NCBI GenBank assembly: GCA_033807775.1 | Contig: CM066312.1 | Span: 22,975,696-23,039,695 of the forward strand | Reading direction: 5' to 3' | DNA from: Saussurea involucrata | Taxonomy: Eukaryota; Streptophyta; Magnoliopsida; Asterales; Asteraceae | DNA length: 64,000 nucleotides | Shown here: piece by piece, positions 31,854 through 41,790 of the stretch | How positions within the stretch are numbered: position 1 is the first letter of the stretch | How the letters are laid out: the number at the start of each line of letters is the position of its first letter | Notes under the pieces: generated by a model | What the model saw: only the letters and a program-made list of their open reading frames with translations | The model's database searches: none | What the model was told of the DNA's origin: nothing | Translations under genes and position numbers: made by a program

Positions 31854-34424
31854 TTGCAGGTTAAGAAGGGTATCTGGTATCTCGATAGCGGATGCTCTAG
31901 ACACATGACTGGAAAGAAAAACCTGCTCGCTGAATACAAGGAAGAGAAAGGTCCCTCTGTGACTTTCGGTGGAAATGGAAAAGGACACACCCGAGGGTAT
32001 GGTGTACATTCAAATGGTACAACCTCCTTCAGAAGAGTCGCATATGTTGAAGGGCTGAAGCATAATCTTCTGAGCATCAGTCAGCTTTGCGACATGGATA
32101 ACAAAGTGATTTTCACTAAGGAATCCTGCTTTGTCACTGACAAAAAGGAGAAGATAGCTCTCAGCGGTTATCGTTTGGAAAATGTTTATGTAATAAATAT
32201 GGACTCAACAACCACTGAGAACTCCTGTTTCTTCTCAAAGGCATCTTCTGATGTTAACTGGCTATGGCACAAGAGGCTCTCGCATCTAAATTTCAAGACA
32301 CTAAATACTCTTTCCTCCAAAGAGTTAGTCACTGGTCTACCTCAGCATTCATACGCCAAAGAGTCTTTATGTTCAGCGTGTGAAAAAGGGAAGCAGACCA
32401 AGGCAAGCTTCAAGTCAAAGCAAGTCTCCTCAGTGTCATCTCCTCTACAACTACTCCATATGGATTTGTTTGGCCCTGTTAACAAACAATCCATCGCTGG
32501 AAAGAAATATACGCTGGTCATAGTTGATGAATTCTCTCGTTACACTTGGGTAATGTTTCTCTGTTCTAAGAGTGACACCCCTGAAGAACTCATCACCTTT
32601 GTTCGGAAGATGGAAACTCTGAACAATATGACTGTTCGCTCAATAAGGAGTGATCATGGAACTGAATTAAAAAACAGTTCTCTTGATTCCTTCCTTGAGA
32701 GTAAGGGTATTTCTCACAACTTTTCGTCAGTGAGAACACCGCAACAAAATGGAGTCGCTGAAAGAAGAAATAGAACAATTATTGAAGCTGCACGTTCAAT
32801 GCTAAGCGATTCTCACCTGCCTACTCAGTTTTGGGCAGAAGCTGTCAACACTGCTTGTTTTACGCAAAACAGGTCGCTGATAGTTAAAAGATTCAAAAAG
32901 ACAGCCTATGAACTCATTCATGGGAGAAAGCCTTCAATCAGCTTTCTTCACATCTTTGGATGTCAGTGTTTCATACTGAACAACAGAGATGCCCTTGGAA
33001 AGTTTGATCCTAAGGCTGATGATGGAATCTTTCTTGGATACTCCTCAGTCTCCAAAGCCTTCAGAGTCTTAAACCGTAGAAGACAAACTGTAGAAGAAAC
33101 TATTCACGTCACGTTTGACGAATCCCGTTCAGCGAACTCTAAACCGTCCGCTGATACTGAAGAACTGAATCAATGGATGTTTTCTCATCTTGGTGATTTA
33201 GAAGATGTTCCCACTCCTCATGCTCACACCGTAGAAAATGATGGTCCTACTATCATTCCAGATATGCAGAATAGTGAAGCTGAAACATCTTGGGTCTCAG
33301 CTGTTCCTATAAACACTATACCTACAGTTGATCCAAATGTCTCAGAAATTCCATCTATTTCTCAGCAATCAGTGAATGAAGTGACAAATGCAAACATTCC
33401 TCTCTTAGCTGATAATCCAGAAGTAGCTGAAGCCTCATCTTCAGTTTCTCCAGTTCAGACTGAGTCAGCGACGTATGCTCCGGCTCAGCGATGGACTGTA
33501 AATCACCCAATCGATCAAATTCTTGGTGATCCCAACGCTGGTATTCAGACTCGTAGAAGTGGAGGTAATATTTGTTTATTTGTTAACTTTATTTCTCTAA
33601 CTGAACCAAAGAAAATAGATGATGCCCTCAGAGATCCAAACTGGGTCAGCGCTATGCAAGAAGAGCTGACTGAATTCGAAAGAAACAAAGTTTGGAAACT
33701 CGTTCGTAGACCAACTGACAAAACGGTGATAGGCACTAAATGGGTCTATCAAAACAAGTTGGACGAACATGGTACTGTAACTCGCAATAAAGCTCGTCTT
33801 GTTGCTCAGGGATACAGACAAGAGGAAGGCATAGATTATGAAGAAACATTTGCTCCAGTAGCAAGACTTGAATCTATTCGTCTTTTCTTAGCATATGCTG
33901 TACACAAAAACTTCACTGTACATCAGATGGATGTTAAGTCAGCGTTTCTGAATGGAAAGCTGAATGAAGAAGTTTATATGGAACAACCTCCAGGATTCTC
34001 AGATCCTAAGCGTCCAGGTTATGTTTATAAACTGGACAAGGCACTTTATGGCTTAAAGCAAGCTCCACGTGCATGGTATGACACTCTTTCCACTTATCTC
34101 CATATTGAAAATTTTGAGCGAGGTAAGATTGACAAAACTCTATTTTTTAGAAAAGTGAAAGGTCATATCATTCTAGTTCAAATATATGTTGATGACATTA
34201 TATTTGGTTCTACTAACCCTGAACTTTGTACTCGTTTCGCTGATAGAATGAAAGATGAGTATAAAATGAGTATGATGGGTGAACTAACATATTTCCTTGG
34301 TCTTCAGATTAAGCAAACTGAAAAAGGAACTTTCATTAATCAGGGAAAATATGTTAAAGATATGTTGAAGAAATTCGACTTAACTGAAAGTTCAGCTATG
34401 AAAACCCTATCGCACCACCGCTGA
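31854..34424 (+). CDS. pol: Pol polyprotein: protease, integrase, reverse transcriptase (ends early by frameshift)
   Basis: The protease active site is in WYLDSGCSRHMTG (31872-31910). The GAG-pre-integrase motif WHKRLSHLNF is at 32265, followed by CSACEKGKQTKASF. The integrase core has Asp at 32463 (HMDLFG), Asp at 32652 (RSDHGTE) and Glu at 32760 (NGVAERRNRT); the last two are exactly 36 codons apart (D,35,E). The RT begins at WVSAMQEELTEFERNKVW (33640) and has YVDD at 34185-34196. The frame is lost near 34405, where ACCCTATCG lacks one base relative to the expected KTPIAPPLTLDKD reading, so the ORF ends in 20 wrong-frame bases. RNase H continues in the next frame (34478). The listed ATG is internal; pol would be made from gag by readthrough. 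Confidence 0.93.
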   Translation: MQVKKGIWYLDSGCSRHMTGKKNLLAEYKEEKGPSVTFGGNGKGHTRGYGVHSNGTTSFRRVAYVEGLKHNLLSISQLCDMDNKVIFTKESCFVTDKKEKIALSGYRLENVYVINMDSTTTENSCFFSKASSDVNWLWHKRLSHLNFKTLNTLSSKELVTGLPQHSYAKESLCSACEKGKQTKASFKSKQVSSVSSPLQLLHMDLFGPVNKQSIAGKKYTLVIVDEFSRYTWVMFLCSKSDTPEELITFVRKMETLNNMTVRSIRSDHGTELKNSSLDSFLESKGISHNFSSVRTPQQNGVAERRNRTIIEAARSMLSDSHLPTQFWAEAVNTACFTQNRSLIVKRFKKTAYELIHGRKPSISFLHIFGCQCFILNNRDALGKFDPKADDGIFLGYSSVSKAFRVLNRRRQTVEETIHVTFDESRSANSKPSADTEELNQWMFSHLGDLEDVPTPHAHTVENDGPTIIPDMQNSEAETSWVSAVPINTIPTVDPNVSEIPSISQQSVNEVTNANIPLLADNPEVAEASSSVSPVQTESATYAPAQRWTVNHPIDQILGDPNAGIQTRRSGGNICLFVNFISLTEPKKIDDALRDPNWVSAMQEELTEFERNKVWKLVRRPTDKTVIGTKWVYQNKLDEHGTVTRNKARLVAQGYRQEEGIDYEETFAPVARLESIRLFLAYAVHKNFTVHQMDVKSAFLNGKLNEEVYMEQPPGFSDPKRPGYVYKLDKALYGLKQAPRAWYDTLSTYLHIENFERGKIDKTLFFRKVKGHIILVQIYVDDIIFGSTNPELCTRFADRMKDEYKMSMMGELTYFLGLQIKQTEKGTFINQGKYVKDMLKKFDLTESSAMKTLSHHR

Positions 34425-35131
34425 CACTTGATAAGGACACAAAGGGTGTTCCTGTCAATGTCACGCTGTACCGTGGGATGATCGGCTCACTATTGTATCT
34501 TACAGCTAGTCGACCCGATATTATGTTTGCAACATGTCTGTGTGCACGATATCAAGCTGAACCTAAGATATCTCATATGAAAGCTGTAAAGCGAATCTTT
34601 CGATATCTTAAGGGTACAGCGAATCTAGGCCTTTGGTATCCCAAAGACTCAGGATTCGATCTAACCGCCTATTCAGACAGTGATTTTGCAGGTTGCAAAA
34701 TGGATAGGAAAAGCACCACAGGAGGATGTCAGCTCCTGGGTGGAAAGCTGGTAAGTTGGACAAGTAAGAAGCAAAACTCAGTGTCCACTTCCACAGCTGA
34801 AGCTGAATATGTAGCCGCTGGAAGCTGTTGTTCTCAAGTCTTTTGGATGAGAAATCAACTACTAGACTATGATCTTCAGCTCTCCAAATTTCCAATCTAT
34901 TGCGACAGCACTAGTGCCATCGCTATAGCCAACAACCCAGTGCTACACTCAAAGACAAAATACATCGAAATCAGATATCATTTTATCAGAGATCATGTGA
35001 TGAATGGTGATATAGAACTTCATTTTATTCCAACTGATTATCAGTTAGCTGATCTGTTTACCAAACCTCTTGATGAGACAAGATTCAACTTTCTCATCAG
35101 CGAGCTTGGAATGCTGAACTTTCGAGGATAA
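34405..35131 (+). CDS. RT C-terminus and RNase H (shifted frame)
   Basis: Direct continuation of pol after a one-base deletion: PIAPPLTLDKD, YRGMIGSLLYLTASRPDIMF, AYSDSDFAGCKMDRKSTTGG, VSWTSKKQNSVSTSTAEAEY, ending HFIPTDYQLADLFTKPLDE... at TAA 35129-35131. RNase H acidic residues (SDSD, E of AEAEY, D of YCDSTSA) are present. It is the normal end of Copia pol. Translation here would need repair or frameshifting. Confidence 0.9.
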
Positions 35132-36101
35132 AATCTTCAGCAGTTCACATTGATCAGCGATAGGATAAAATCAACTTATATAATCCATTTCATCATCTTC
35201 TCTCTGAATAAACTTGATTCGCTGATATCAAGGTATGTTTTCTCTATCTGACAAACGCATGAAAATGCAAGATTTCAAAATAAATTGCATCGCTGAATAT
35301 CTCTTCCTTAACAGCGATTTTTTGAAATTTCTTAAAACCTTCACTGATATTTTCTATTCAGTGCTTCATGTTTTCAAAGAGTCCCTGAGTTTTTCAAAAC
35401 CTCAGAGACAAACAAAGAATGTGAAAGGACAGTTGTGACGTCATTACAACGGATAACACCAGGCATGATTTCTTTCTGACACACGTTTGCACGTTTCGTT
35501 CAAACTTCCAATCAAATGCAAACACGTGTCCGTGTCATGATGAAAATCTTTTCCCGCTCAAAGATTTTTTCTTTCTAAAATCTCTATATAAACAAACTCT
35601 TGGTTTATATTTGTCTTTTACGCGATCAATCTTCCTCCGCAAGAAAAGAATTACTGTTGCATTTGTGCTCTCAAATCTTCAAAGAACTGTTCATCATCTT
35701 CTTCATCAAAACATCAAGGTTAAAATGTTTTTTTTTTCAAATGCTTAACTTGTTTCTGATCTTATCATTGTTTTAAACAAGATCAAACAAAAGAACTTTG
35801 TAAAATAAAATCATTTCTTTCATGGTTTTATGAACACAACCATTTCATGGTTGTTCTTCAAGTTTTAAATCTAAATCTTAAACTTGTTCTTCATTCGTAT
35901 CCAGTTTTCTTTTAGAAACTGGAATACAAGACTTTATGGGTTTTACATTTCTGTCAAAAATCAAGAAAAACCCCAATCTTCATTAAGACATTTATGTCTG
36001 AATGAAATGGACAAAATTCGAATCATCTTAATGGAAATTCTTTCCATATTAAGACAATTCTTATTTGTTAACATCTTTGGTTGAACTGATAATACAGAGA
36101 A
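35132..36101 (+). promoter_or_regulatory. Spacer with candidate internal promoter and 5'UTR intron for the third ORF
   Basis: In order: TGACGTCA palindrome (35436-35443, bZIP-type site), ACACGTGTC (35522-35530, G-box/ABRE type), TATATAA (35585-35591), then a pyrimidine-rich leader. Next comes a possible splice donor AAG|GTTAAA (35718/35719) and acceptor ATACAG (ending 36097), four bases before the ATG of the third ORF. An alternative donor AAG|GTATGT lies at about 35231-35238. The arrangement mimics a plant gene promoter with a leader intron. All of this is inference from motifs; no transcript data. Confidence 0.45.
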
Positions 36102-38777
36102 ATGGCAACTTCAAAGATCAAGGTAACCGCTGAGAACATCTCCGCTGACTCTGAGGAAGTGGACATCATCAAAGCCCCTCAGGTTAAGTTCAAGTTGGAT
36201 CAACTAGATTGGACTAAGGTCAACAACCTCTCTGCGCTTCTCGAGTTTCCTCCTCGAAAGCAAGTCACACATCTGGATGATGCTGCGAATTTCCTGAAAA
36301 ACTGCTGCATTTCAACAGCCCTGACCATCACACCTCCCGCAAGTCAGCTACTACTATCCCAGTTCTGGTACTCTGCCAGACACACTCAGCTACCCTCCGC
36401 CAAAGATGCATCTAAAACCATCGATTGCATACTCAGCGATACTGAGTATGGCACAATTAAGATAACCCCCACAATCATTCGAAAAGCCCTGAACCTTCCC
36501 AATACTACCAAAGAAAAACCGTTTGTTCCATTCCCTGACCATAAGAAGCATGCTGACAAAGAAGCTCTTATTGCATTTTTTGATGCAATGGGTTACATCT
36601 AGGAAACTGGAAGGGACAAGAAGCCCGAGAAGAAGCTGACGCTGATAAAGAAGTCCAAAATGCCCAGCGAGATGAATTTCATCTTCGCACACCTGATCAG
36701 CTGCATGACAGCGAAGACCGGCTCCTCTGATCAAGCCGCTCAACCTCAGCAGGCTATGGGATACGCACTGCTGAAAGGTCTACATATTGACTGGGCATCT
36801 ATCATTTATGATGACCTAGTACAAAGAGTAGATTCTGCTGCTGACAGACCTGCATGGGTTCCCTTCCCCCGTTTCATCAGCGCCATCTTCCAATATGGCC
36901 TGAAGGACAGCCATCCTCAAGAGGGTGACCTGAAACTTTCTCAGGTTGGCCCTAAGGTGCTTGATTTCAAACCTGTCGACAATGAGGTACGTCTCTCTAC
37001 CCTTCTCTCTCTTCTTAACCCTAATTCTTCGACTTCTGTGGCTCCTTCAGCGACAATACCCATCGCTGATACCCCGGCCACAAAATCCTCTCCTTCTAAG
37101 AAAAGGAAACACTCTTCAACCCAACTTGATTCCAAAAGGATCAAGAAAACCAAGGAGCAACCCCAGCAATTCCATGCTGAAGACTCCTCAGCTCATTCTG
37201 AAGAGCTGAAGGAAAGTTCTGTGGTACGCTCTGCCACACACGTGCAAGCCATCCCTCCAATCCAGACTTCAGCGTCTCCAAACGCCGAGGTTAGAAACCT
37301 GGAAACTACCCAACCTCCCTCAGTCTCTCAAAAGACTGATGAAGTGATTCTCAGCGATTCCAACGCTGAACTCAGAACCCGAACCCCATTCTTATCCTTC
37401 GCTTCTCCCTCCACTCACTTGGACACTCCTCCAAAGAACACTGGAGATGCCATCATTCCAGAAGCCACCGCTGACGCTTCTCAATGAATGATGAAGAAAG
37501 GACCTGCAGAGATCACCATACCTCACCGTACTTTCGAAGAGGATATGGAACATTTTTCAGGAACTTGCAACTTTGACGAGTTCATCAATCCTCCTGCAGG
37601 TACAAATAAAATCCTATACACTGTAACTAAACCTGAAACTTTTGAGCTTTCCTTTGTTCACAAGTACTTATCTATTACAGGTCCTAATTTGGGAGACATC
37701 AACGCCTCTCTGAAGTCCGTGGAAACCAAGCTGACAGATCTCACCACTACTCTTTCCAACAACTCTTCAGCTGTAACAAACGCCGGAGAGAATTTGACAA
37801 AGCTGACAACGGTGGTGGAAAAGAAAGCTTCCACAGACGACATCAAGATTGTTGATAAGACTCTCAGCGATTTCGCCAAAGTGCTCGCTGACATCTACAC
37901 TGACTACACCTCACTCAAAAACTTCGTTTCCTCCATGTCTGGCGAAGTAACAACGCTGAAGACATCGGTTGGAGCACTAGAGGGTGATATGTCAGCTGTA
38001 AAGACTGATTTAGGCTCTGTAAAGACCGACGTTGGTGAGATGAAAACGATGATCCAGCAGCTACTCAACAAGGCAAATACTCCAGCTCCTGAACCGACCC
38101 CTGCCCCTGCATTGGAAACCTTCACAGCGGCGGATCGCACAGAGCTGAAGAAGATCAATCCTGCTATTTCTGGCCTTGAAGACAGATTAGCTAAGATTGA
38201 AGTACGCGTAGGTCTCTCTGGCCAAGAAGACAGAGAACCTAGCCATGCTGCTGAATCTACCCATTCCTCCCCCAATCATCATGAAAAAGAGGGGGAGAAG
38301 AGCGCTGAACATCCCGAGGAGAAGAGCGCTGAAGATCTTGAAAAGAGCGCTGAAGACCTTTCCCATGATGAATCTATCAGGGGAGAGAAGAATGAAGATC
38401 TTATCGCTGGACCTCAGGGAGATGAAAACCCTGAGGGAACCGAGAAGCTCGCCTCTGTATCTGAGGGGGAGCAACTCGAAGAAGACGCTGAAGAATCCGA
38501 AGCAGAAGATGATGAAGCCGTCGACATCCCTGATGATGAACCATCTTCTTCTCCAAAGAAAGATGATGATGATGACGAAGATGACGATGACTTCTTTATC
38601 GTCAAACCTGCCCCAAGGATCAAAGCTCTTAAGGGGATTTCAATAAATGAACCAACAGGGGAGCGGACAATGACAAACCCCTCAGCCTCTGGAGCTGAGA
38701 AAGGCAAAGGCAAAAGCGTCGCTGAAGATGACAATCTGATGATCTTGCTTGAAAAGCCGGTTTGTCAGGTACACTAA
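36102..38777 (+). CDS. Third ORF (env-position protein), first exon, with two in-frame stops
   Basis: From ATG 36102 (MATSKIKVTAENISADSEEV) one frame runs to TAA 38775, broken by TAG at 36600-36602 and TGA at 37485-37487. Because the sequence before and after each stop is equally protein-like and in frame, I read these as point nonsense changes. The N-terminal 300 residues form a globular domain (SQFWYSARHTQ, TPTIIRKALNLP, MGYALLKGLHIDW) similar to the extra ORF of Asteraceae Copia elements known to me. A Ser/Pro-rich linker with SKKRKHSS follows, then a coiled coil (37700-38060), a KSAEDLEKSAEDL repeat and a D/E-rich tail. I see no signal peptide, furin-type site or membrane segment, so a true envelope role is not supported. 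Confidence 0.7.
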
Positions 38778-38909
38778 ACATCTCTTACTCCATCCCTCCT
38801 CCACACTATAAGTTCTACTACCCTAGCCTACACATGAACATATTTATCTTTCTCTTTCTACCCAAGTTCTTCTACCCATGTTCTTATTTGTAAGATCGCT
38901 GTATTTCAG
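38769..38909 (+). other. Candidate intron joining the two parts of the third ORF
   Basis: Donor CAG|GTACAC at 38768/38769. TTTCAGCTAG| ending at about 38912 lets the frame continue as SSPLFEDVAEGSTT into the next ORF; using TTTCAG directly (38909) would hit TGA. The interval is T/C-rich. It is an inference from reading frame; a small deletion/frameshift is the alternative. Confidence 0.4.
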
Positions 38910-38912
38910 CTA

Positions 38913-40155
38913 GTCCTCTCCCCTGTTTGAGGATGTCGCTGAAGGTTCTACTACTGCGACTTCACAAATAAAGCCAGTTGCTGCTGATGAAATAATCCCA
39001 GTCTTAGATTTGATCTCTGAGACTGATGAACCAGAAGAACAACCTCTCCCGCACAGAAACAGACCTTCCTCAGCTCCTCAAAAGCTGAGTGAAGAGGATC
39101 AAAAGAGAAAAGAGGAAATAATAAAGCGATTCGAGGATCAGCGAATCATTCTAAGGCGTGATCAACTGCCTTCAGTTCCTCCTAAGTTCAAAATTTCAAA
39201 AGCTGAATACAAGGAACACCTCAGAGCTGAACGCCTCATCGCTGAAAGGAAGGAAGCTGAAGAGAAAGACAGAGAATACGCCATCAAGCTTACTCAACGA
39301 TCAATCAAAGACCCCAAGCTGAAAAGAGTTCCCATTGATGTTCAACGTCAGCTCTGGGATGATGCTCAAGAAATCGTTAGAGAAAAGACAAAGGTCTCTG
39401 ATACAACCTTGGAATGGGCTAATCAAATGCTGACCTATCGATCAAGACCATCCAAGATAATCAAAGCCAACATCAGAGGAAAAATGTTCGTTGATGTTCC
39501 TGTTGTTGAAGTGGATGTCTACAGAGATGACGAAACCAAGCAAACCTTCTATGCTGCTTCATTAGAAAAGTTTGGTCTCTCTGAATGGTTAGAAACGAAA
39601 TTAGCCATTCAGGGATCACGCTCAAAATTCAAAAGCCATGTTGAGATGATCTTAAACAAACAGATCGACTTGCTTTCATCTGCTGTGGATATTCCTCCTA
39701 CTCTTCCTCAACCGAAGAAAGCCTCTGCTAAGAAGAAGAAAGTTTTTGATTCAGGTCCAATCATTCGAAATGAAACAGGTATTGGTTTCTCTCGTGCTGA
39801 AGTTCTTGGCCCTGATGCTGATCTTTCAATGCTTGACACCTCCCTACCACCTGGAGAAATCTTCATCCCTGGCACAGTGGTAAGTGATCCATATGGTATA
39901 TTCTTCTTAGACTATGATGGAAATCATCACTTTCAACGTGTCTCTGAGCTCCAAATCGCTCCCATCGAACAACTCTGAGATCTCGTACACTGGTGTGAAG
40001 TCAGACGCGACATCAAAGCTAGACACCTGAAGCCCTTGATTTTTGAAGCTGCTCTGAAGTTAAAGAATCAAGGAGTAAATGTCCCTGACTGGATGATCCC
40101 CACTAAAAAGACCCTTGATGAACTTCTCATTAAGGAAGAACCCTTTGAAAACTGA
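38913..40155 (+). CDS. Third ORF, second part
   Basis: The frame opens at about 38913 (SSPLFEDVAEG...), passes a TTG at 39010, and reaches TGA at 39976-39978. The same frame continues protein-like (DLVHWCEVRRDIKARHL, VNVPDWMIPTKKTLDELL) to TGA 40153-40155. The 39976 stop is therefore probably a nonsense change. The protein is basic-acidic mixed helical: a long coiled coil (EEDQKRKEEIIKRFEDQRI to KEAEEKDREYAIKL), then a compact region (FYAASLEKFGLSEWLETKLA, FFLDYDGNHHFQRVSELQIA). No known domain recognised. It follows the first part directly and should be the C-terminal half of one protein of about 1300 residues. Confidence 0.6.
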
Positions 40156-40422
40156 TATAATCTCCTTTTTCTCTATTTTATCAGTTATCCTTCTGTACAT
40201 GTAAATTATTTCGCTCGTACTTGTAATCTTTCTGTTCTTCATTGTAACCTGATTCAAATATTTTAAAGAAAGATTTCAGCGAACGTACTTTACTCCATCA
40301 GTACTGAAAAGATCCCAGAAAACAGTAAAAGGGACAAATATTTTATGAGTTCTTTTTATCCTTATGTTTTCATTAAATAGCAATTCTCTTTGTTTCTATG
40401 TCATAATCAAATAGGGGGAGAT
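40156..40422 (+). promoter_or_regulatory. 3' non-coding region and polypurine tract
   Basis: Short AT-rich trailer ending in AATAGGGGGAGATT, the polypurine tract priming plus-strand synthesis, directly next to the 3' LTR. Confidence 0.85.
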
Positions 40423-41399
40423 TTTTGATCCAAACCCTCAGTGATTTGATAATGACCCTCTCTTATATACTTAGTGAAAATTGTAAGTAAACAATATGTA
40501 TCAGAGTTTCACTATCGCTGATAAGTACTAAGATCTTCCAGTACCGCTGATAGGAACTCTCGCTTTTTAAATTAAACATTCAGCGAACACTGTTCATCAT
40601 TAATGCGCTGAGTCTGTTCAGTCATTATGATGATCACTGATAAGTTAGTTGTTTACTTATGATCCCTGAAGGCAAGTTTCACGTCAACAAAGGTTCTACG
40701 CTGAAGTCGAAGATCAAGCTCAAGAACCAGCGACAAGTCTCCTAATGAACTGATGCGGATCAGCAAAGACTCAGATTTGTCCACTCAACGTGAAGTATCA
40801 AGTACAAGACTTCAGCTATCGCTGAACTTTATCATCTGCTGAATAGTAAATGGTAATCGCTGAATCAACGAAAGCTGATCATGAAGTCCTCCGTACAAAG
40901 TACTTTTGTCTTAACCACCCTTGCACGCCTCCGTACGAAATGTCAGAAAAGAACCTCCGAAAATCTGAAATCGTACAACCACTCTGATACTACACTATTC
41001 ATCCATACGGCTACTAAGGTTGTCAACCAATGTCAATGACATGCAACCAACCAGCTGATGACATGTGTAAAGTATATACTGACTTGCATTAAATGCATGC
41101 AGTGTATAAAGAGATGAACTCACTTCTTTGGAAGTAACTTGCTAACTCTGGACAAGTTCAAATCTCTTATCTCAGATAGGTTATTATTAGTAATTTCCTT
41201 ATCTCTCTTAGTGCAAGAAACCTTAGTGTTCCAACTTGTTTAGATTTAGGTTTATCCTTAATCTTGTCTCCGCAACAAGCTGTAAATTGTTAATGATTTA
41301 TCAATAAACAATTTAGAAAAGTAAAATTTGTGTGTTTGTATTCAACCCCCCCCCCCCCCCCCCCCTTCTACAAACTTGTATAGGCCTTCGGGACCAACA
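40423..41399 (+). repeat. 3' LTR of the 13 kb element
   Basis: Matches 28378-29344 with 11 substitutions that I can count. The first dinucleotide is TT instead of TG, and the TATA box reads GTGTATAAAG instead of GTATATAAAG. Two of the nine CGCTGA motifs are lost by CpG-type changes (CACTGA; TCAGCA). The poly-C run is 20 bases (41346-41365). Confidence 0.93.
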
Positions 41400-41589
41400 A
41401 TTATATTTGTTTTCACACCCATGTTTCATACATATTGAATTCACATAGCATGTTTCATACATTTTTATTTCACATAGCAGGTTTCACACACATGTTGTGT
41501 TTGATCCTTTTTTCCATGCAATAATAGCTTTTTCTATAGTAATAAGAATAAAGATGAAAAAACAATGATCTTTTTTCCTTGCGATAGCA

Positions 41590-41790
41590 GCAATTTTTCA
41601 TCAAAACATGTTTCATCACACATGTTTCATTCTCATATCAACACAGGTTTCATCACACATGTTTCATTTTCATATCAGTTTCATCAAACAGGTTCATCAC
41701 AAATGTTTCATCACACAGTTTCATCAAGCAGGTTCATCGGGTTTCATCAAATCAAATCAGGTTCATCAAAAACAGGTTTCATCATCCTGG
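41590..41790 (+). repeat. GTTTCATCA minisatellite
   Basis: About a dozen irregular copies of GTTTCATCA(CACAT) and CAGGTTCATCA. The inverted relative of this array is at 43200-43545 in the sister element. Confidence 0.8.

Larger units (their letters stand above)
28378..41399 (+). mobile_element. Nearly intact SIRE/Maximus-like Copia retrotransposon, 13.0 kb
   Basis: Flanked by a perfect 5-bp duplication ATTAT (28373-28377 and 41400-41404). It has LTRs of 967 and 977 bp, primer site, gag, pol in Copia order (protease, integrase, RT, RNase H), a roughly 970-bp spacer, a third ORF of about 4 kb and a polypurine tract. That order and size fit the SIRE/Maximus lineage with an env-position ORF. I count 11 substitutions between the LTRs (about 1.15%), plus a poly-C length change (11 versus 20). 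At the rate often used for grass LTRs this is about 0.4-0.5 million years. It carries at least five disabling lesions (listed by gene) and so is probably not autonomous. Confidence 0.93.

Noticed and set aside
38187..38734. Ser-rich frames antisense to the third ORF
   Set aside because: Shadows of the D/E-rich coding strand.
36102..40155. Third ORF considered as a true retroviral envelope gene
   Set aside because: Position fits, but no signal peptide, membrane-spanning segment or processing site can be seen.
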